Positions 35,877 through 49,900 of a stretch of DNA of 64,000 nucleotides are shown here, piece by piece. The DNA is from Aspidiotus rigidus (lineage: Eukaryota; Arthropoda; Insecta; Hemiptera; Diaspididae): positions 1,922,001 to 1,986,000 of the forward strand of contig JAVHKY010000013.1 in the NCBI GenBank assembly GCA_035079385.1. The letters run 5' to 3'. The notes beneath the pieces are model-generated. The model had not been told where the DNA came from, searched no databases, and saw only the letters and a program-made list of their open reading frames with translations. The first letter of the stretch is position 1, and the number at the start of each line of letters is the position of its first letter. Position numbers and translations under genes: made by a program.

Positions 35877-36545
35877 TGAAAACCGGGATTAGAAAGTAGA
35901 TATATACTGCTAGTTCAAATAATGTAATTATCTGTGATCTATTTCTTAACAACATTCAACAAATAGGTCAATTTTCTTGTGACATTACATAGCAGACCAA
36001 AGCTTCCAGAGCACTAGTCAACCCCACCTTTGAGAAATTCAAATTATTTCAAAAATGACAGAATTTTTGAGAATAAAACTCGCAGCCCACACAGTTAGCT
36101 GCTCGGAATTGCCTTCATTAACTCTGTTAATTGAGGCAAACAGGGAACCTGTTTTATGGGAGTAATCATGTGGGTGCGCCCGTCATTTTCCTTCAGTTTA
36201 CCTCCCGATACAACAGGTTCCCTGTTAAAAATTTGATTTCCGCGAAGCTGAGAAACTAAGCTTTATTTTACGTCATATCTCATGAATCTGAATGAAGAAA
36301 TTGTTTTCATCACATAAGAGAGCAATACAAGTAAAATGCAGTAAAATGAAACTGAGAATTTTGGCTTCACAAAAATCAACTTTTTATTCGAAAAGATTAT
36401 GTCGCTTTTCTTATGAGGTTGACTTGTGCTCTGGAAGCTTCAATCTGCTATGTGGCGTCATGGACAAACGATCTATTAAACTCAGGTGTATAAACCCGGA
36501 TTCGGAAGTAGACATACCCTGCTAGTTCAAATAATATAATTTCCT
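35877..36545. repeat. composite repeat: direct and inverted duplicates around a small hairpin element
   Basis: A direct pair (35,877-35,930 and 36,494-36,545) shares AGTAGA-ATA and CTGCTAGTTCAAATAAT. An inverted pair (35,990-36,022 and 36,418-36,450) shares AAGCTTCCAGAGCAC / GTGCTCTGGAAGCTTC. Between them lie the CTCGCAGCCCAC repeat and the hairpin-ended mini-element. Confidence 0.6.
36139..36228. mobile_element. 90 bp hairpin-ended mini-element, ACAGG type
   Basis: It is the smallest unit of this family that has both ends. The left end AACAGGGAACCTGTT is followed by TTATGGGAG; the right end is the inverted form, CTCCCGATACAACAGGTTCCCTGTT. Each end is itself self-complementary (AACAGG-GAA-CCTGTT). 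Only about 45 bases lie between, with no coding capacity. Confidence 0.7.
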
Positions 36546-36559
36546 TCAATGAGAACTCC

Positions 36560-37909
36560 ATTGAATTTAATGTGGAAGCCAGAAACTCGTTGCGCGAGGA
36601 GTTAAAAGGGTCGGTTGATATACCTATTGAACTTACAATCTTCAATCATTTGAGTTATTTCCCAACATACAAACAAACTGCAACAATTAAGATGCTTGTA
36701 TATACATTCATACTCGACAGACAACAAACAAAAAATTCTTGTACAAATAATGTAAGACATGCAGCTTTCAGTTCTCTTCTAGATTATAATGTGTATTTCA
36801 TTGTTCTTGGTCCATCTGGTATATTATACCTAGTTTCTTTGAGAGAAATAATTGACTGAGAAAAATTATCAACAAAAACGAAATACAAGGTACAGAATAA
36901 AAATGAACACTGAACTGCCTAGACACCATAATTGTATATCACGTACGCCGTCAATTTCTAGGTCTACTTCCTACAAGTGCTCTGTGGACTATTGAGCTGT
37001 CCTGTTACTACAAAATAAGTGATTTAAATACAGTCGACCCTTGCAACGCGAGCCAACCGTAAGAAGAGTACGTAATGATATTTTAAATCAAAAGCAGCAA
37101 CTTTTTTCGTACCATTATTATTTAAGTCGATTGAAATGAATTAAAAGTTTGCTCTAGTTTCATGGAAAATCATACCTACATGATCTTTGTGAATTTTTGA
37201 TTGCTTGCAGCAATGTTGCTACGTCTGAACCTATTACTTTATCGGTTGCCAAACAATCAATTACAGAAAATAATATCAAAAATTCCCTCCTCCCTTTACC
37301 CATAAAACAATTTCTTTGATATTGCCTCAATTAAGTTGTTTAAAGGAAGAAAAGAGCTTTTCTTTAGTCGTCCTGTTGCAAGTATTTGAAATCAAATTGT
37401 GTCAGAAAAAGAATGATCTACCTTCCCTCTTCTGCTCACGTGATATGAGCACGAGGTGCATCTTAATATGTACCATCGTCCTAAAATTATCATTAATAAT
37501 ATTCGTCATTAGGTAGTCTATTACAGGATTGTTTTTTTAGGGTTGGCTTGCAACCACAAAGTCAATTGTAAAAATGTTGATAGCTATATGTGTATGTATC
37601 TCTAGGGAAAGGGGTGGCAATCACGTTTTAAACCACAAAGCCATCACCTGTGTTACACCTCATCCGTGGCACACAAAGTCATCTCCGTAATTATAATTTC
37701 ACAACGATGTCATCCGAATTATTTGCGGAATAAACTGAGATTTTTTTGTGACGATAAAGAAGCACGATGCCGTGTCGTCATCAACGTTTCCGCTTCCTAT
37801 ATCGAAACATTTTCCGCTGAAATAAGCAATGTCGGTACATATAGAACGATACTGTTGTCGTATTTTGCGGTAAATTAATCTGTACCTTCCGTCTGTTTTG
37901 TATTCGCAG
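36560..37909. other. unassigned sequence before the first hillarin exon
   Basis: AT-rich; the last part ends in the acceptor at 37,908. No LIM-domain exon was recognised here. Confidence 0.5.
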
Positions 37910-38026
37910 GATAAAGATGAACAAACCGAATTAGAAATGAAACACCGAAGAGAAGAAGATGATCTGTATAGGAAGTTCGCGAAACAAAGAGAAGAGCATG
38001 ATGCACGACTGAAAGAAGAAATTAGA
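37910..38026 (+). CDS. Hil: hillarin exon a (coiled coil, first part)
   Basis: The acceptor is ttcgcag and the donor gtaagt. The 39 codons are in phase 0 at both ends. The peptide begins DKDEQTELEMKHRREEDDLY and is nearly all charged or helix-forming, matching the segment after the linker in fly hillarin. The fly protein has more sequence before this point (linker and LIM domain); those exons were not seen in the 37.9 kb upstream, so the preceding intron may be very long or the 5' exons lie outside the window. Confidence 0.9.
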
Positions 38027-41000
38027 GTAAGTATTAGGTAGAGAATGCGACTGTGTCGCACACAGTCATACAACAAAGTCTTTTTTTGACAACAATAAAT
38101 ATCATTTTAGGACGAATGGGAAAAAGAATTGGAAAGGCTGACAAATCGCTTTCAGAAAGAGTTACAAATGAAAAGAAAACGACCGGAAGAGCAGAAAGTG
38201 CTGACGCTACGATTGCAGCAGGAGCGAGAAGATCTGGAGAAGAATATGACACTTCGTCGAGACAAGAAAAAAGAGTCGATAACGAAACAGTTGCTGGAGC
38301 GTGAAAGGTAAGCGCGAGCGGCGATCGATGGCCGTTTTTTTTTTCATATCTAGCCGACGACGACACGAATGATTTTCGCCACGTTATAATTACAGAATTA
38401 TCTCGTTCTCGGGTCAGGGTTCTTATTTGTAAACACTGCACTGTACCAAATGTGCGAAGTATAAAACCGGAAATCTCGGCATGAATGCGAATGGATTGTG
38501 TCTAGAAATCTTCTTCGTCCCGAACGACGACTAGAAATTAGTGCTGCTTAAACAAGATTATTTAGTCTGTCGTAGAACATCGACTACTTACTGAATAGAC
38601 GAAAAAAAAAAAAACTATATAAGTTGAGGAATCTAGTTGAACTATATTTTTTATTTCGATTATCGGTCAATGATCGTAAACTGAACGTGTATTAATCGCA
38701 CACGCACTTTCCGTGTTTTGAAAACAAATCGCGTCGAATTTATCGTCGAAATATTTTTTCAACTTGAGGTTCGTTAGTTGACTCGATTGCTAAACTATGA
38801 AAAGTGGACTTCTCAGGAAAAGTTGGATTGGGGGAGGTCTGATATTAGCCAAGTGAGCCCAATTTTCACACTTTTTTGGAAAAAGGACTGTACCTTTGTT
38901 GGCGCTCCTGTATTCCGTCAACGCCTTGCGTAAAAGTGCTTCGATTAACACGAAAGATCCTTTTCTACTGTTTGCTATGATTAGATTGAAGCTCAAATAA
39001 TGGTAAATTAGAGGTACTTTTGTAATGCACAAAAGTTCTTTCGGAATAAGTACGGAGGGAGATTATAGGAGTTTCGCAAAAATTAAATAAAAGTCGGGTA
39101 TTTTCTGTCTCTAGGTCTACCATGTGGTGAACGTCCTTTCCATTAGGAATATAAAAAGGAGCAATTTCATTACGTGGTGTATCGAGTCGATGCGCAAAGT
39201 AGAAGATAGACACGACATCGATGAATCCAAAATTTTACATTTCGCGTGCCACTCGTCGATATCCATTTTCACTGAGACAATTATAATGTCGATGTATCTT
39301 TTTCCGTGACCTCATTACGAATAAGAAAGTCTCACGAACGATTTCGCGCTTCCACGCACATCCGCGGTCCATTGATCACACAATCAATCGATTTCGATGA
39401 CTCGTTTGTTCGTCGGGATATATTTGTATATGTAATATCGTATACAAATGTATAATCATCATAATATTTGAATATTGCACCGCGTGCAAACTTAATGGAA
39501 GCGGGGTTTTCTTTTCTCTAGGTAACACCGTATAAATTAATACTTGAAGGAAGAAAAGATAGGTAACGAGGAAGAGAGTAGAATTAGATCGAAACTTCGA
39601 AGTTGCCCTCTCGTGTACATTAATATTTATTATTCGCGCAAAGCAGTTCATATTTTACGATAGTTGCGAGAAAAACAACCACAAGATCTGACATGAGAGA
39701 GGTTTTCGTTCGGGTACGGATAAATCTTGCTATTATAGGTACCACTTATTTATACGAAAAATTTATCTTCGCATGGAATTCACCGCGAGATCTGAGCAAA
39801 GAACCTAAATCTTATAAGTTTGAAGAGAATTCCGTTACAATCTTCGATATGGAAATGAAAATAAAGTTTTTAGTCCTAACCAACTCCCGAGGACTTAATA
39901 TCGAAGAAAAGTACCAACAAATTGAACAAACATTAGAATGGCCAAACACAAAGGAAGATGCAGGAAGTCTAAAATAAATTTCAAAATTCAAACCGTATTT
40001 AATAAACGGTTTAGAAAACGGGGAATTAGAAAAAAAAATTGAACTTGCACGTAAAATAAATTTACGTCGGGTTGATTCGATTTACATCCCGTGTTGAATA
40101 GTCTTTTTACTCGGTCAAGAATTCGGCTTCCTTGGCTGATGAGCTGGAGGAAGTAAACTTTCTTGTGAGATCGTGATATAATCGGTTTATTCCCGAATAT
40201 CCCAAAGGCTATCGCTGTCCAAAGAATAGGTGACTTACTTGTTGAATCTAATATTCCAATTCTTTCTGTTAGTCCCCAAATTTTTGTAAATTAAATGATA
40301 AACAATTAACCGGGGACCTGTTTAATGGGAGGTGAGGGTAGTTTGAAAAAAAATGACGGACGACCGGCGTCGTCCAGCAAAACGTGGAACTTGGAAAAAT
40401 TTCGACCTCCCGAGTACATCATAAGAGGGGGAATTGAAAAAACGACAGCTTCCTCAACGAAGTTGAACGAGGAACGTAGGGAACCTGTTCTATGGGTCGA
40501 ATTGATTTTGGTATTTAGAAAATTCAAATTGAAGTCTTGAAAAAGTCCCAAGTTTTTTTGAGTCCCTTGTGTCAAGGTGTACTTATGTAGCCCGAAGGTA
40601 AAAATGTTTTTAAGTCACTTTCCAATTATCTAGTCACTCTTCTATGATGTATTAAGGCTTGATTTCAACATTTTCCTCCAAGTCCCTATATGGCTCGAAA
40701 GTCGAAATTTTTACAAGTTCAACGTTTGAGCTATGTATAATAGGAGGGGGACTTGGACCATTCTTGCCAATGATGTTGGACCAGGGCCACTTTTGTTTTG
40801 GGCGGATAGCATACTGCTTAAAGCAAATTTTCAATAGGGAAAAGGATTACGTATTTCGAGAAAATTTGCCGTGCGCCGTGTGATGTCCAACCAAAAAATG
40901 ACGGCTTCCTTGACGAAGTCGGACGAGGAACGCTGGGAAACTGTTTCATGAGTCAAATGGGATTGGGTATTGAGAATACAAGGAAGCCTATACCCAGATA

Positions 41001-43912
41001 AAGCTAGTATAAAGAAGGCCTAGACAGCTACTATAAATCTAGTATGATATACTTCGAATGTCTAAATTTTTCTCGAATCTCGAGCTATATATGATAGGAT
41101 TCAAAATTTTTCCTAGTTTTTTGCCGGACGGCGCACGGCGTACGCCGCACAGCGTACGGCTAATTTATCAAAAAACCCCCCATAGAACAGGTTCCCCGTT
41201 AACAAAAACTCACGGGAGTGATGGCCCGAAACCTTTTTTAATGGGGCACGTGGGATCTGAAAAATTTTGACGTATCAGATCTATGACGTCATCAAATTGT
41301 GTCGTCACAGGCCCGGACTTCAGAGCTATATATGATAGGAGGGGGACTTGGAAAAAAATTTTCGAGATCCAAGCTTTGCTGGCCAGACGGACGACGGACA
41401 GCGAAAAACTTTGACGTCATCAAATTGTGACCAAATAGGCCCGGACTTTGGAGCTATATATAATAGGAGGACTTAGAATACTTTAGAAGGACATTCTGAG
41501 CCTTATAGTGTTTGAAGCGTTGCATATTTGGCTTATGGAAGGGGCTAAGTCAATTGATGTATGAAGCATTGCATATCTAACTACTCGAAGGGGCTATATT
41601 CCAGGCTATACATATACACCGACCACCGAGCTATTTTCTCCCTTGTAGATTACGATCCCTTATGTCTCTATCCAGCAGTCCATTGTTGGTCATTGGGATT
41701 CCTAGGTATTTGTACTCCCGACAGCTTTGGATCTCTTCTTCGTCCTCCAATTCCATGCTCTGCGCTTCATCTCCTACGCACATATTTTCTGTATTTGTTA
41801 TATTCACCGCTAGGCCACATTTCCTATATTCTTCAATTCTTGTGATGATACCGTTATAGGCTTCTAGTGGCTTTAATCAGAGTAGCACTAATATTTGTTA
41901 AATACAGTGCTTCCCGTAGTCTGTTTAGGGGGACGCTATCGTATGCTTTCTGCAGGTCTACATATAGCAAGTGAGTATCCTGATTGACCGCTCTTCTCGA
42001 CAACCTGTGATACTGTGCACAGGTGGTCGATAGTGGACCTTCCCGCTCTAAAGCCGGCCTGTTCCTCCGCTTTCATGTCTTTGTATTCCTCTTCTATTCT
42101 TTTGTTCAGGATTTTGCCGTACATTCCTCGTTCAACTTCGTAAAAGAAGCCATCGTTTTTTTCCAAGTTTTTCGCCGAACGGCCGTACGGCGAATTTCTA
42201 AACATAGAACAGGTTTCCTGTTAGAAGAAGTGGTTTCTTTTTAAAACGGTCCAAGTCTAACATTATTTGGAAGGATGGTTCAATTCCCCTCCTATAAATA
42301 GCTCGGATTGGACTTGGAAAAATTTCAACTCTGGAAGCAAAATATGGTAGCGGAGGGACTTGATATATACAAAAAATGTTGACTTCCGAGCCATAAAGGA
42401 TAAAAAACGAGTCCGAGGCATACGAATTTTAATTAGGAGACCACTTCGACCCATAAAACAGGTTCCCTGCGTTTCTCACTTAACTTAGTGAAGGAAGCCG
42501 TCGCTTTGAATAAACTCCCCATAGGTCAGTTATAAATTATTAGAGAGGTACTTGGGAAAATTTAGACTCTCGGGCTATATCATACGAGGGGCACTTGAGA
42601 AAATTTCGACCTCTGAGACGTACATGATCGAAGGGAAGAAGGATTTCGAATTAAATAAAAATTGACACTGTACTTGTACACTAGTGATCCCCATAAAACA
42701 GGTTTCTGTTTACATCAAAGTTAATGAAGGCAACTTCGAGCAGCTTACTAGGTGGGCTGCGAGTTTTTTTTTGATTTCCCGAAGGGGTAGGTATTTTTAT
42801 TGATTCTCCTCTGGATTCCTTCATCTTGGAGGTATTCATATCCTTCTCCCCGGGCTAGGAGCCGTTGGGTTATGTTTATCATTGGCACAGGTACACATAA
42901 TTATGTAGAGGACATTTGGTGTACGTGGTCCTTAGTAAGCTTCTTGCGCAATATCCTTCCATAAATTTTACTTTAGAAGTCGGTGGTCCTACTTAGATCG
43001 GACGATCCGTGAAAGAGATGGTTCCCACGAGTCTGTGATCTGTAGGAAAGATATTTCTACCGATATTGAAATCCTTGGGTTCTCATTTTATCCTTTTGCC
43101 CACAAGATTACTACGTGTGATAGCTTGATTCACGGACTGACGCAGTCAGTATGCTTTCCACAAGGAATTGAAATCGACCTGGATATTGATACGATTCGTA
43201 AATAGATGATAAGAAAGCCTCGATTTTACTACCGCCCTTCATTGTGAATTGAAGCGTTGGATGATGCTCCCATTTCTGGGAGAGTTCCTTCTACTGTTGG
43301 ACCGTGTCCTTCGCCCCTTTACTTTTCGTTTAGCGTTTTATGATCCTGTTGAAGAACCCTGTTCCGCTCGTCGAAAGGAGTGGATGTACTTGGTGAATGC
43401 AGGAATTGTTAAGGTGTGTAAACAGGTGAGACGAGTCGTCTTATTTGTTAGTCTTCATCTCATTATTATGGATAAGGTTCTCCACAAATCGACTATACGC
43501 ATTGAGGAGTCAATAGGAAATCTTTATACTGGGACACATATCGTCCACCGTCCATTTTCGTATGATCTTCTCCGCTACTAATCGAAGGACTAACTAGAAA
43601 ACAAGATTGCAGCTTCTCATTAGCAAGTTTACGTTCTTGCCTTACAATCAATGCAGTTGAAAGAAGAAACAATCCCAAAATTTTTCCTCCCGATTTCCGT
43701 AATTGTACGTTAATCGTTATCGCCTCTATTACATTAGTATGTACCCACGAGTATGTGTACAGCCTTGTGCTTCTCTCTGTAAACAGAATCTACGTCGCGA
43801 CGAGAAAAGTCTATAGGTGCATCATTTGTAGCCAACGGTATCGGTATGCATACAATATTGTGAGAGAAAGTACTCTTCATGTATACAGTCATAAACTTGG
43901 ACGCAGAGAGTG

Positions 43913-43945
<33 letters not shown>

Positions 43946-46900
43946 GTGGAGCGAGCGAAAAAAAACGAAGAGCACAGCGCATGATTGAGTGTGGCGAAGT
44001 TCGTAACCTGTTGTACACCTATGAAGTAATACGTTGGAATGCGACCTATTCGTGCTGTCTTCTTGTCCCTTTTTATTCACCGTACGCCGCACCGTGCATA
44101 GTATGTACAGACCCACCTAGTTCCTTAATGGGTTGTAATTTTATAGTTTAAACAGACGCACCAGTCGCTGATGAACCGAACGAACCGGGACTTGGTCGAT
44201 CGGGTTAGGGAAACGAGGCGAGAGCGTGGCGATCTGCCCCGTTTTGTTGCGACGGATTCTGCTGTAAAGAGTTGAACGACGTACGCGAACCGCTGCGTTG
44301 CGGAGAGACAATCCGGCGACCATTCGTGACGCAAATTACGATGACCGGTTTTTTTAAATACGCATTGTAAAGTGAACTACAATTAACATCCGTGCGTACA
44401 TAGAGGAACGTAAGTTTCAATATTTTTATAAAAGAAATCTACCTGCACGAGGTACCGTCTCTCTATCGAGATAGGGTGTCTACGATATTTGGAGGGAAAT
44501 TTTGAGAAAATATCCGTGGTCAAATTTTTCGAGGTCGCCGGTGATTCCGACCACTTTATCACGTTTCAGAAGGGTAAATACGAACATATGATAGAGCTCA
44601 TGAGTTCATCAGCGCCAAAGTAGAAGGTAACTGAACGACCAATGGTAGTTTCCGAAATAAAGTACTGAGGAGACAAAAACAAAAAATGTATTGTAATGAG
44701 GGTGATTCTCAAGATACTTGCATACTCCTGTAACCAGTGGCGTGGCGTAGCCAAGAAGGGACGTATGTGTGTATTCCTACCTTGACCTCACTCTTCGTCG
44801 GAACCATTTTTTAATGTAAAATTTACAGAAAAATATGATTTATTCCTTCCCTCCATCAAATCCTGGCTACGCCATCGCCACTACCTGCAACTGTTATACT
44901 TCTCAAAAGCTGAAATGTTTACTTTCCTTTTTCATCCTCAACCTGGCTATAATTACCCCAGCTCACAACTATTCGCGTCTCCATCTACTGTGCCCGTGGG
45001 ATCCACTTCTGGACTTGTTGTATGTTGCTAATATCTTTGTTAAGGAAAAATATCTCGATGCTTCATATAATGCTGATGACATAAAAATATGCGAAGAAAA
45101 AAAGAGAGATTTTCTGGCTGAGCCAAATAAACAAAGATCAAGTTTCAAGTCTACTAGAAGCCCAATAGTAATACTGCTCGAGTCTCCCTTGTACTAGGCC
45201 TGGGTCACGGTTGATGAGGTTATACTTGCAGGGGTTACAGTTGATGACTTCACCAGCTAATGACGAGGGGTTTCGGGCAGGATCACGGCCGACGACGTCA
45301 CCAGTCGCTGACGTCATAAATTATAAAAGAAGAGAAGAGATGTGGTAAACAGGATTATCAGAACTTAGATCTAATATTATTTGAACTCATATTGAGTGAG
45401 TAAGGTGTAAGTAGAGCACTGATATTGAAAAAGTTTTTTTCAAGTGTATAATTCCAATTTATTTTACAATAGTACTTTCGGGTGTCATCCCATCATAACT
45501 CATCAGTTGTATCGCAACTCCTTACTTTCTTCTTTTCTCGGGATGACTCACTATCCGCGCTCATAAGCCTCCCAACTTTCGAAATCCTCATTTGAATAGG
45601 CCTTATAGTAATACAGCTCGAGTCTCCTTTACACTAGACCTCCGGATCACGACTAATATGCTCATATTTGCAGATTTCAGAATTGGGGTACTACTTCTTG
45701 AGCTTGTTTTACATAATGCCGGATTGTGGGCCCGAGTATGTCCGGCAACATCCGGCAGCCATCATCGGTTCACTCCCATTCCTTATTTATGTTCTGTTTT
45801 CAAAATATTAATTAATTTTTAGAACGTCATTTTTGTTTATGGGAAATTCCATTGATAAAAAAGTAAACAAAGACTTGAAGGAAATTCAGCAAGCAGAATT
45901 TTGCGATTCATCGATACTGTGACATAACGAGAAATCAGTCCTTACTGATGGGTGATCAAATGTTACCAAAGCTACTCTTTTAGGGATGCTCAAAACTGTT
46001 TCAAACAGTGTTTTAAACATGTTTTAAACATTGGAATTTGGGGAAAAAAAAAAGTTTTAAATATGGACCGCGTGTCATGAATTTAAAATCACGCGTACTC
46101 ACGCACAAGAAAGCATGAGTGTCTGGGAAAAACCTGGAGAAACCCCGCAATAAGCGCTAGGTCATTATTTTTAATACAACAAAATATTCAAAATTTGTAT
46201 AGAAATGCCGTTTTAAACATGTTTAAAATACTGTTTTAAACTCTGAAAAAAATATCAATTTCCAACATATTTTAAACTGAGAAAAACCGTTTTTATTTTT
46301 AAAAAAAAGATTTATTTCTTGCAACCTTGTTTGAGAGCAGGTAAAACTGACAATTATTTTGCTTATAACATACTGCGAGCTGACGGCGTGGCTAGTGGCT
46401 CGTTGTAAATTTTGAATTTAGATCTTTGACTATATACCTCTTATGGACTGAGCTTTGTCCATATACTGCAATGTTATGTATAGTGTGCAGAGGACTCCAA
46501 CGTAGGCAGCGCGGGTGAGTGCGCGGAGGAGTAATAGCTTCTCCTCCCTCTGCAATCAACCGCGTCGTCTATGTTGAGTCCTCCGCATCTTGTTTTCTTA
46601 TCATATCTTTCCACGGGTAAACGTTGTCTTAGCTCAGTCCATAAGGGGTATATAGTCAAAGGTTTAGATTCACATGGAGCCGCTAACCACGCGGTCGAGT
46701 TTTTGTTTACTAAAAATACAGTCAGTAGAGAAGCCATCAGCTTGCAGTAAGTTATAAACAAAATGGTTGTATATTTTACTCGCTCCCAAACTCCCTTATT
46801 CTTATCAAGGCTCTGTAGTTTCACTTGGCCAACATTTTGGTTTTAGTTAGTCCCGTGGTTCTTTACAGCACGTTCAAGTGGTGCTAAAATCTGCTAAGAA

Positions 46901-49900
46901 GAAAAAACGAAAATGGAGTTTTTTGGTCTAAAAAAAGTGTGTACATGGAAATGTTTGATAACTTACTTCTTTGTAATAAATTTGAAAAATTAATAATCTG
47001 TGTCGAAGTTTATGAGAAAATGTTCAAAGTTGCATCGATTTAGATGGTAGCGTCAAGTTTTCGAACCAAAATGGCGGCCTTGCATACCTGTGTGAAATTG
47101 TAGAGCCACGCTTACAGATTGTAAGGACAAGGGGAGGTGTATTGAACGCGCTGATTTCAAAACTGAGCTCGGTGCCATAGTTGATGACGTCACCAGCTGA
47201 GGAATAAAGTATATAGGACTATTAGGGTGGAGGCTACTCGCAGGGGTGGTGTAAATTTGCAAATTTTGGAATTAAGGGCTAAAATTCAGGAAACGTTGGG
47301 AAAAACATATTTTTTGGAGGAGGAGGAGGAGGAGGAGGAGGAGGAGGAGGAGGAGGAGGAGGAGGAGGAGGAGGAGGAGGAGGGCAACTCGTGAGCGTAG
47401 TTTGAACCCGCAACTTTTAACAGGGAACCTATTTTATCGTGGGGGGGGCGGCTCTTTGGAAAAAACGTCCGCCGTCCGGCCGGCGAAGCTCAAAGCGCGA
47501 AAATTTTTCAAGTCCCTCTCCAAGTCTGCCTCCTCTATCATATATGGCTTGGGGGGCGCGACCTGTGACATCACAGTTTGATGACGTCATAGGTCAGTTT
47601 TGTTCCAAGTTCCCATTCTATTATACATAGCTCTAAAGTCCGGGCCTGTGACGTCACAACTTGATGACGTCATAGGTCGGACTCTGAAGTTGTATATGAT
47701 AGGAGAAGGACTTGAAAAAATTTCGATATCCAGACTATACAGGGTCCATCGAAAAGATGTTATATATATGAAAGTGAATCTGAACTTATTTCTGGATTTA
47801 ATTTAGAATTAAAGAATTTAATTTTATTAAAGTGCTATGAAGAATAAGGTACAGGTATGTATAAATTTACCCTGTAAAATTGCCTTCACTTCATAATTTT
47901 ATTTATAATAAAATATTTACATATAATTTATTTTATTCATTCAACAATTTTAATTTTTTTTAAATGATTTCATAGAAATTTTCAATTTAATATATTTTTT
48001 ATTATTATTTTTATGAATTCAAATATTTATTTTTTGTTTTCGTTATGATTTAATAATAAAAATTACATGAAACGAATATTTTTTTTTGTATTTCTATATT
48101 TATTGTTTATATTAGTTTAATAATTTTTATTTAATAATTGATGGGTCATTTGGAAAAAGGGCACTTATTTCATACACCTTACTCGTAAAAATTGCCTTAT
48201 TCCAGCTAGTCCTTCAATTTCATTAATAATTATTTGCAAGGTGTATGGTTTAAATATACAAAATTTGTATCTCAATTTTATCTTTAGTTAGCGCCCCTAC
48301 CCAACTATCTACGACTCTTCTGAGCCGAGTTATGGACCAAAATGTGCCAAAAATTGACCTCTTTGCCAAAATTCCCAAAAATTAATAATTGTTCAAACTT
48401 CCTTATTATACTTTATTTGAAAGTGAAATTTAGCGCTGATTCCGAAAATAATACTTAAACAACCATATGAAGCTTGAAAATGTGAGAATTTTCTTATTTG
48501 GGGAATCTAGGCAAACTGGTCAATTTTCGGTACATTTTGGTCCATAATTCAGCCCAGAAAAGTCGTAGAAAGTTGGGTAATGGCACAAATTGAAGATAAA
48601 GTTGGGATACATACAAATCTTATACTTTTGAATTATACATCTAACGTTTCCCAAATCCCTATTCAACTGTTTACATCTTTTTGGCAGACCTTGTATTTGT
48701 TAGGAGAGGGACTTGGAAATTCGACCTCCGAGCTATATATGATACGACCTCAAGGTTGCCGACCGAGCGGACGGCGGGCATTTTGTCGGAACCCTCTTTC
48801 CTCGATAAAACAGGTTCTCTGTTAAAAAACGACGGCTTCCTTAACGAAGTTAAACGTGGAACGCAGGGAACCTGTTTTATAAGTCAAATGGGATTTGGTA
48901 TTGAAAATTCGATGAAGCCTAGACCTACTATAAGCCTAGTATAATATGGCTCGAGAGTTGAAATTTTTCCAAGTTTTTTGCCGGACGGCGGATGGCGCAC
49001 GGCAAATTTCTGAAAAAGCCCCCCATAGAACAGGTTCCCTGTTAAAAACGCAATTTCCCCTCGGCCCTGGTTTGGCGCTTCGCGGCCCTGGCAAGTTGTG
49101 CGCATTCCTTGAATAAAGTAAGTCTAAATTACTGCTTGAACTCTAACCGAACTATAAGAATCCGTAGAAACAGGTCTTTGGAGAAGCTAAGAAAAATCCA
49201 TTTTTCCAGAATTCCCATGGTGACTGAGGCACTTTTAAACCCTTTTTCTTTAAACTGAAGTTACTTGACTTGGGACGTAATATGCTTGGCTCTCATCTGA
49301 CTTCCTTGCCTATTTTTTGAGTATTTGTTTTATACTTTATGTACTTGAGTGCTGAGGAATCGATTTAAAATCGACGGGTAAATGAGACGAAACGGAATCG
49401 ACATTTGTCAACCCCCTATAGACCTGATACCGATGTCAACTTGCAATCGATTCCAATAATAAATTACGCAGTTCCGACTAGCAAGATTTTGAAAGAAGGA
49501 AATTTTCAGTCGATTTTGAGTCAATCACAACTTCGTATAGTAAAACTTCGTCGTAATGGGATTGTAAGGGAGGAGAGCTAATTCACACTGGAAAGGGGTT
49601 CACACTGAGAAAGAGTTTTCAGCAGAAAAGACGTGTACGCTTCAAATAAATGAATACTTGAGAATAATTCATAATAGTTAAAAATGAGAGAAACCGACTG
49701 AAAATAGTCAAATGGTTTCAACTGGTTGAGAAATTCAAAAAGTGCCATTTTTCTTCGAAAAAGATATGGATAAGAAGAGATTATGTCTCGGATTGCATCG
49801 ACAATGGTGCATTAATGGTCACACTTCCGGTTCACGAAGCGTATTCTTTTCTACTTTGGAAAAGAAAAAAGAGTTAATCGTGAAAGTGAGAAAACTTGAT

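Noticed and set aside
35641..35955. 104-residue minus-strand frame
   Set aside because: It is produced by the TTTCGGGAAATTGGA minisatellite.
43879..44151. Lysine- or phenylalanine-rich frames across the poly(A) run
   Set aside because: They are products of the 32-base A run read on both strands.
44835..45197. 120-residue plus-strand frame as a gene
   Set aside because: It starts inside the CAGTGGCG hairpin element and ends in a dispersed repeat; no motif was recognised.
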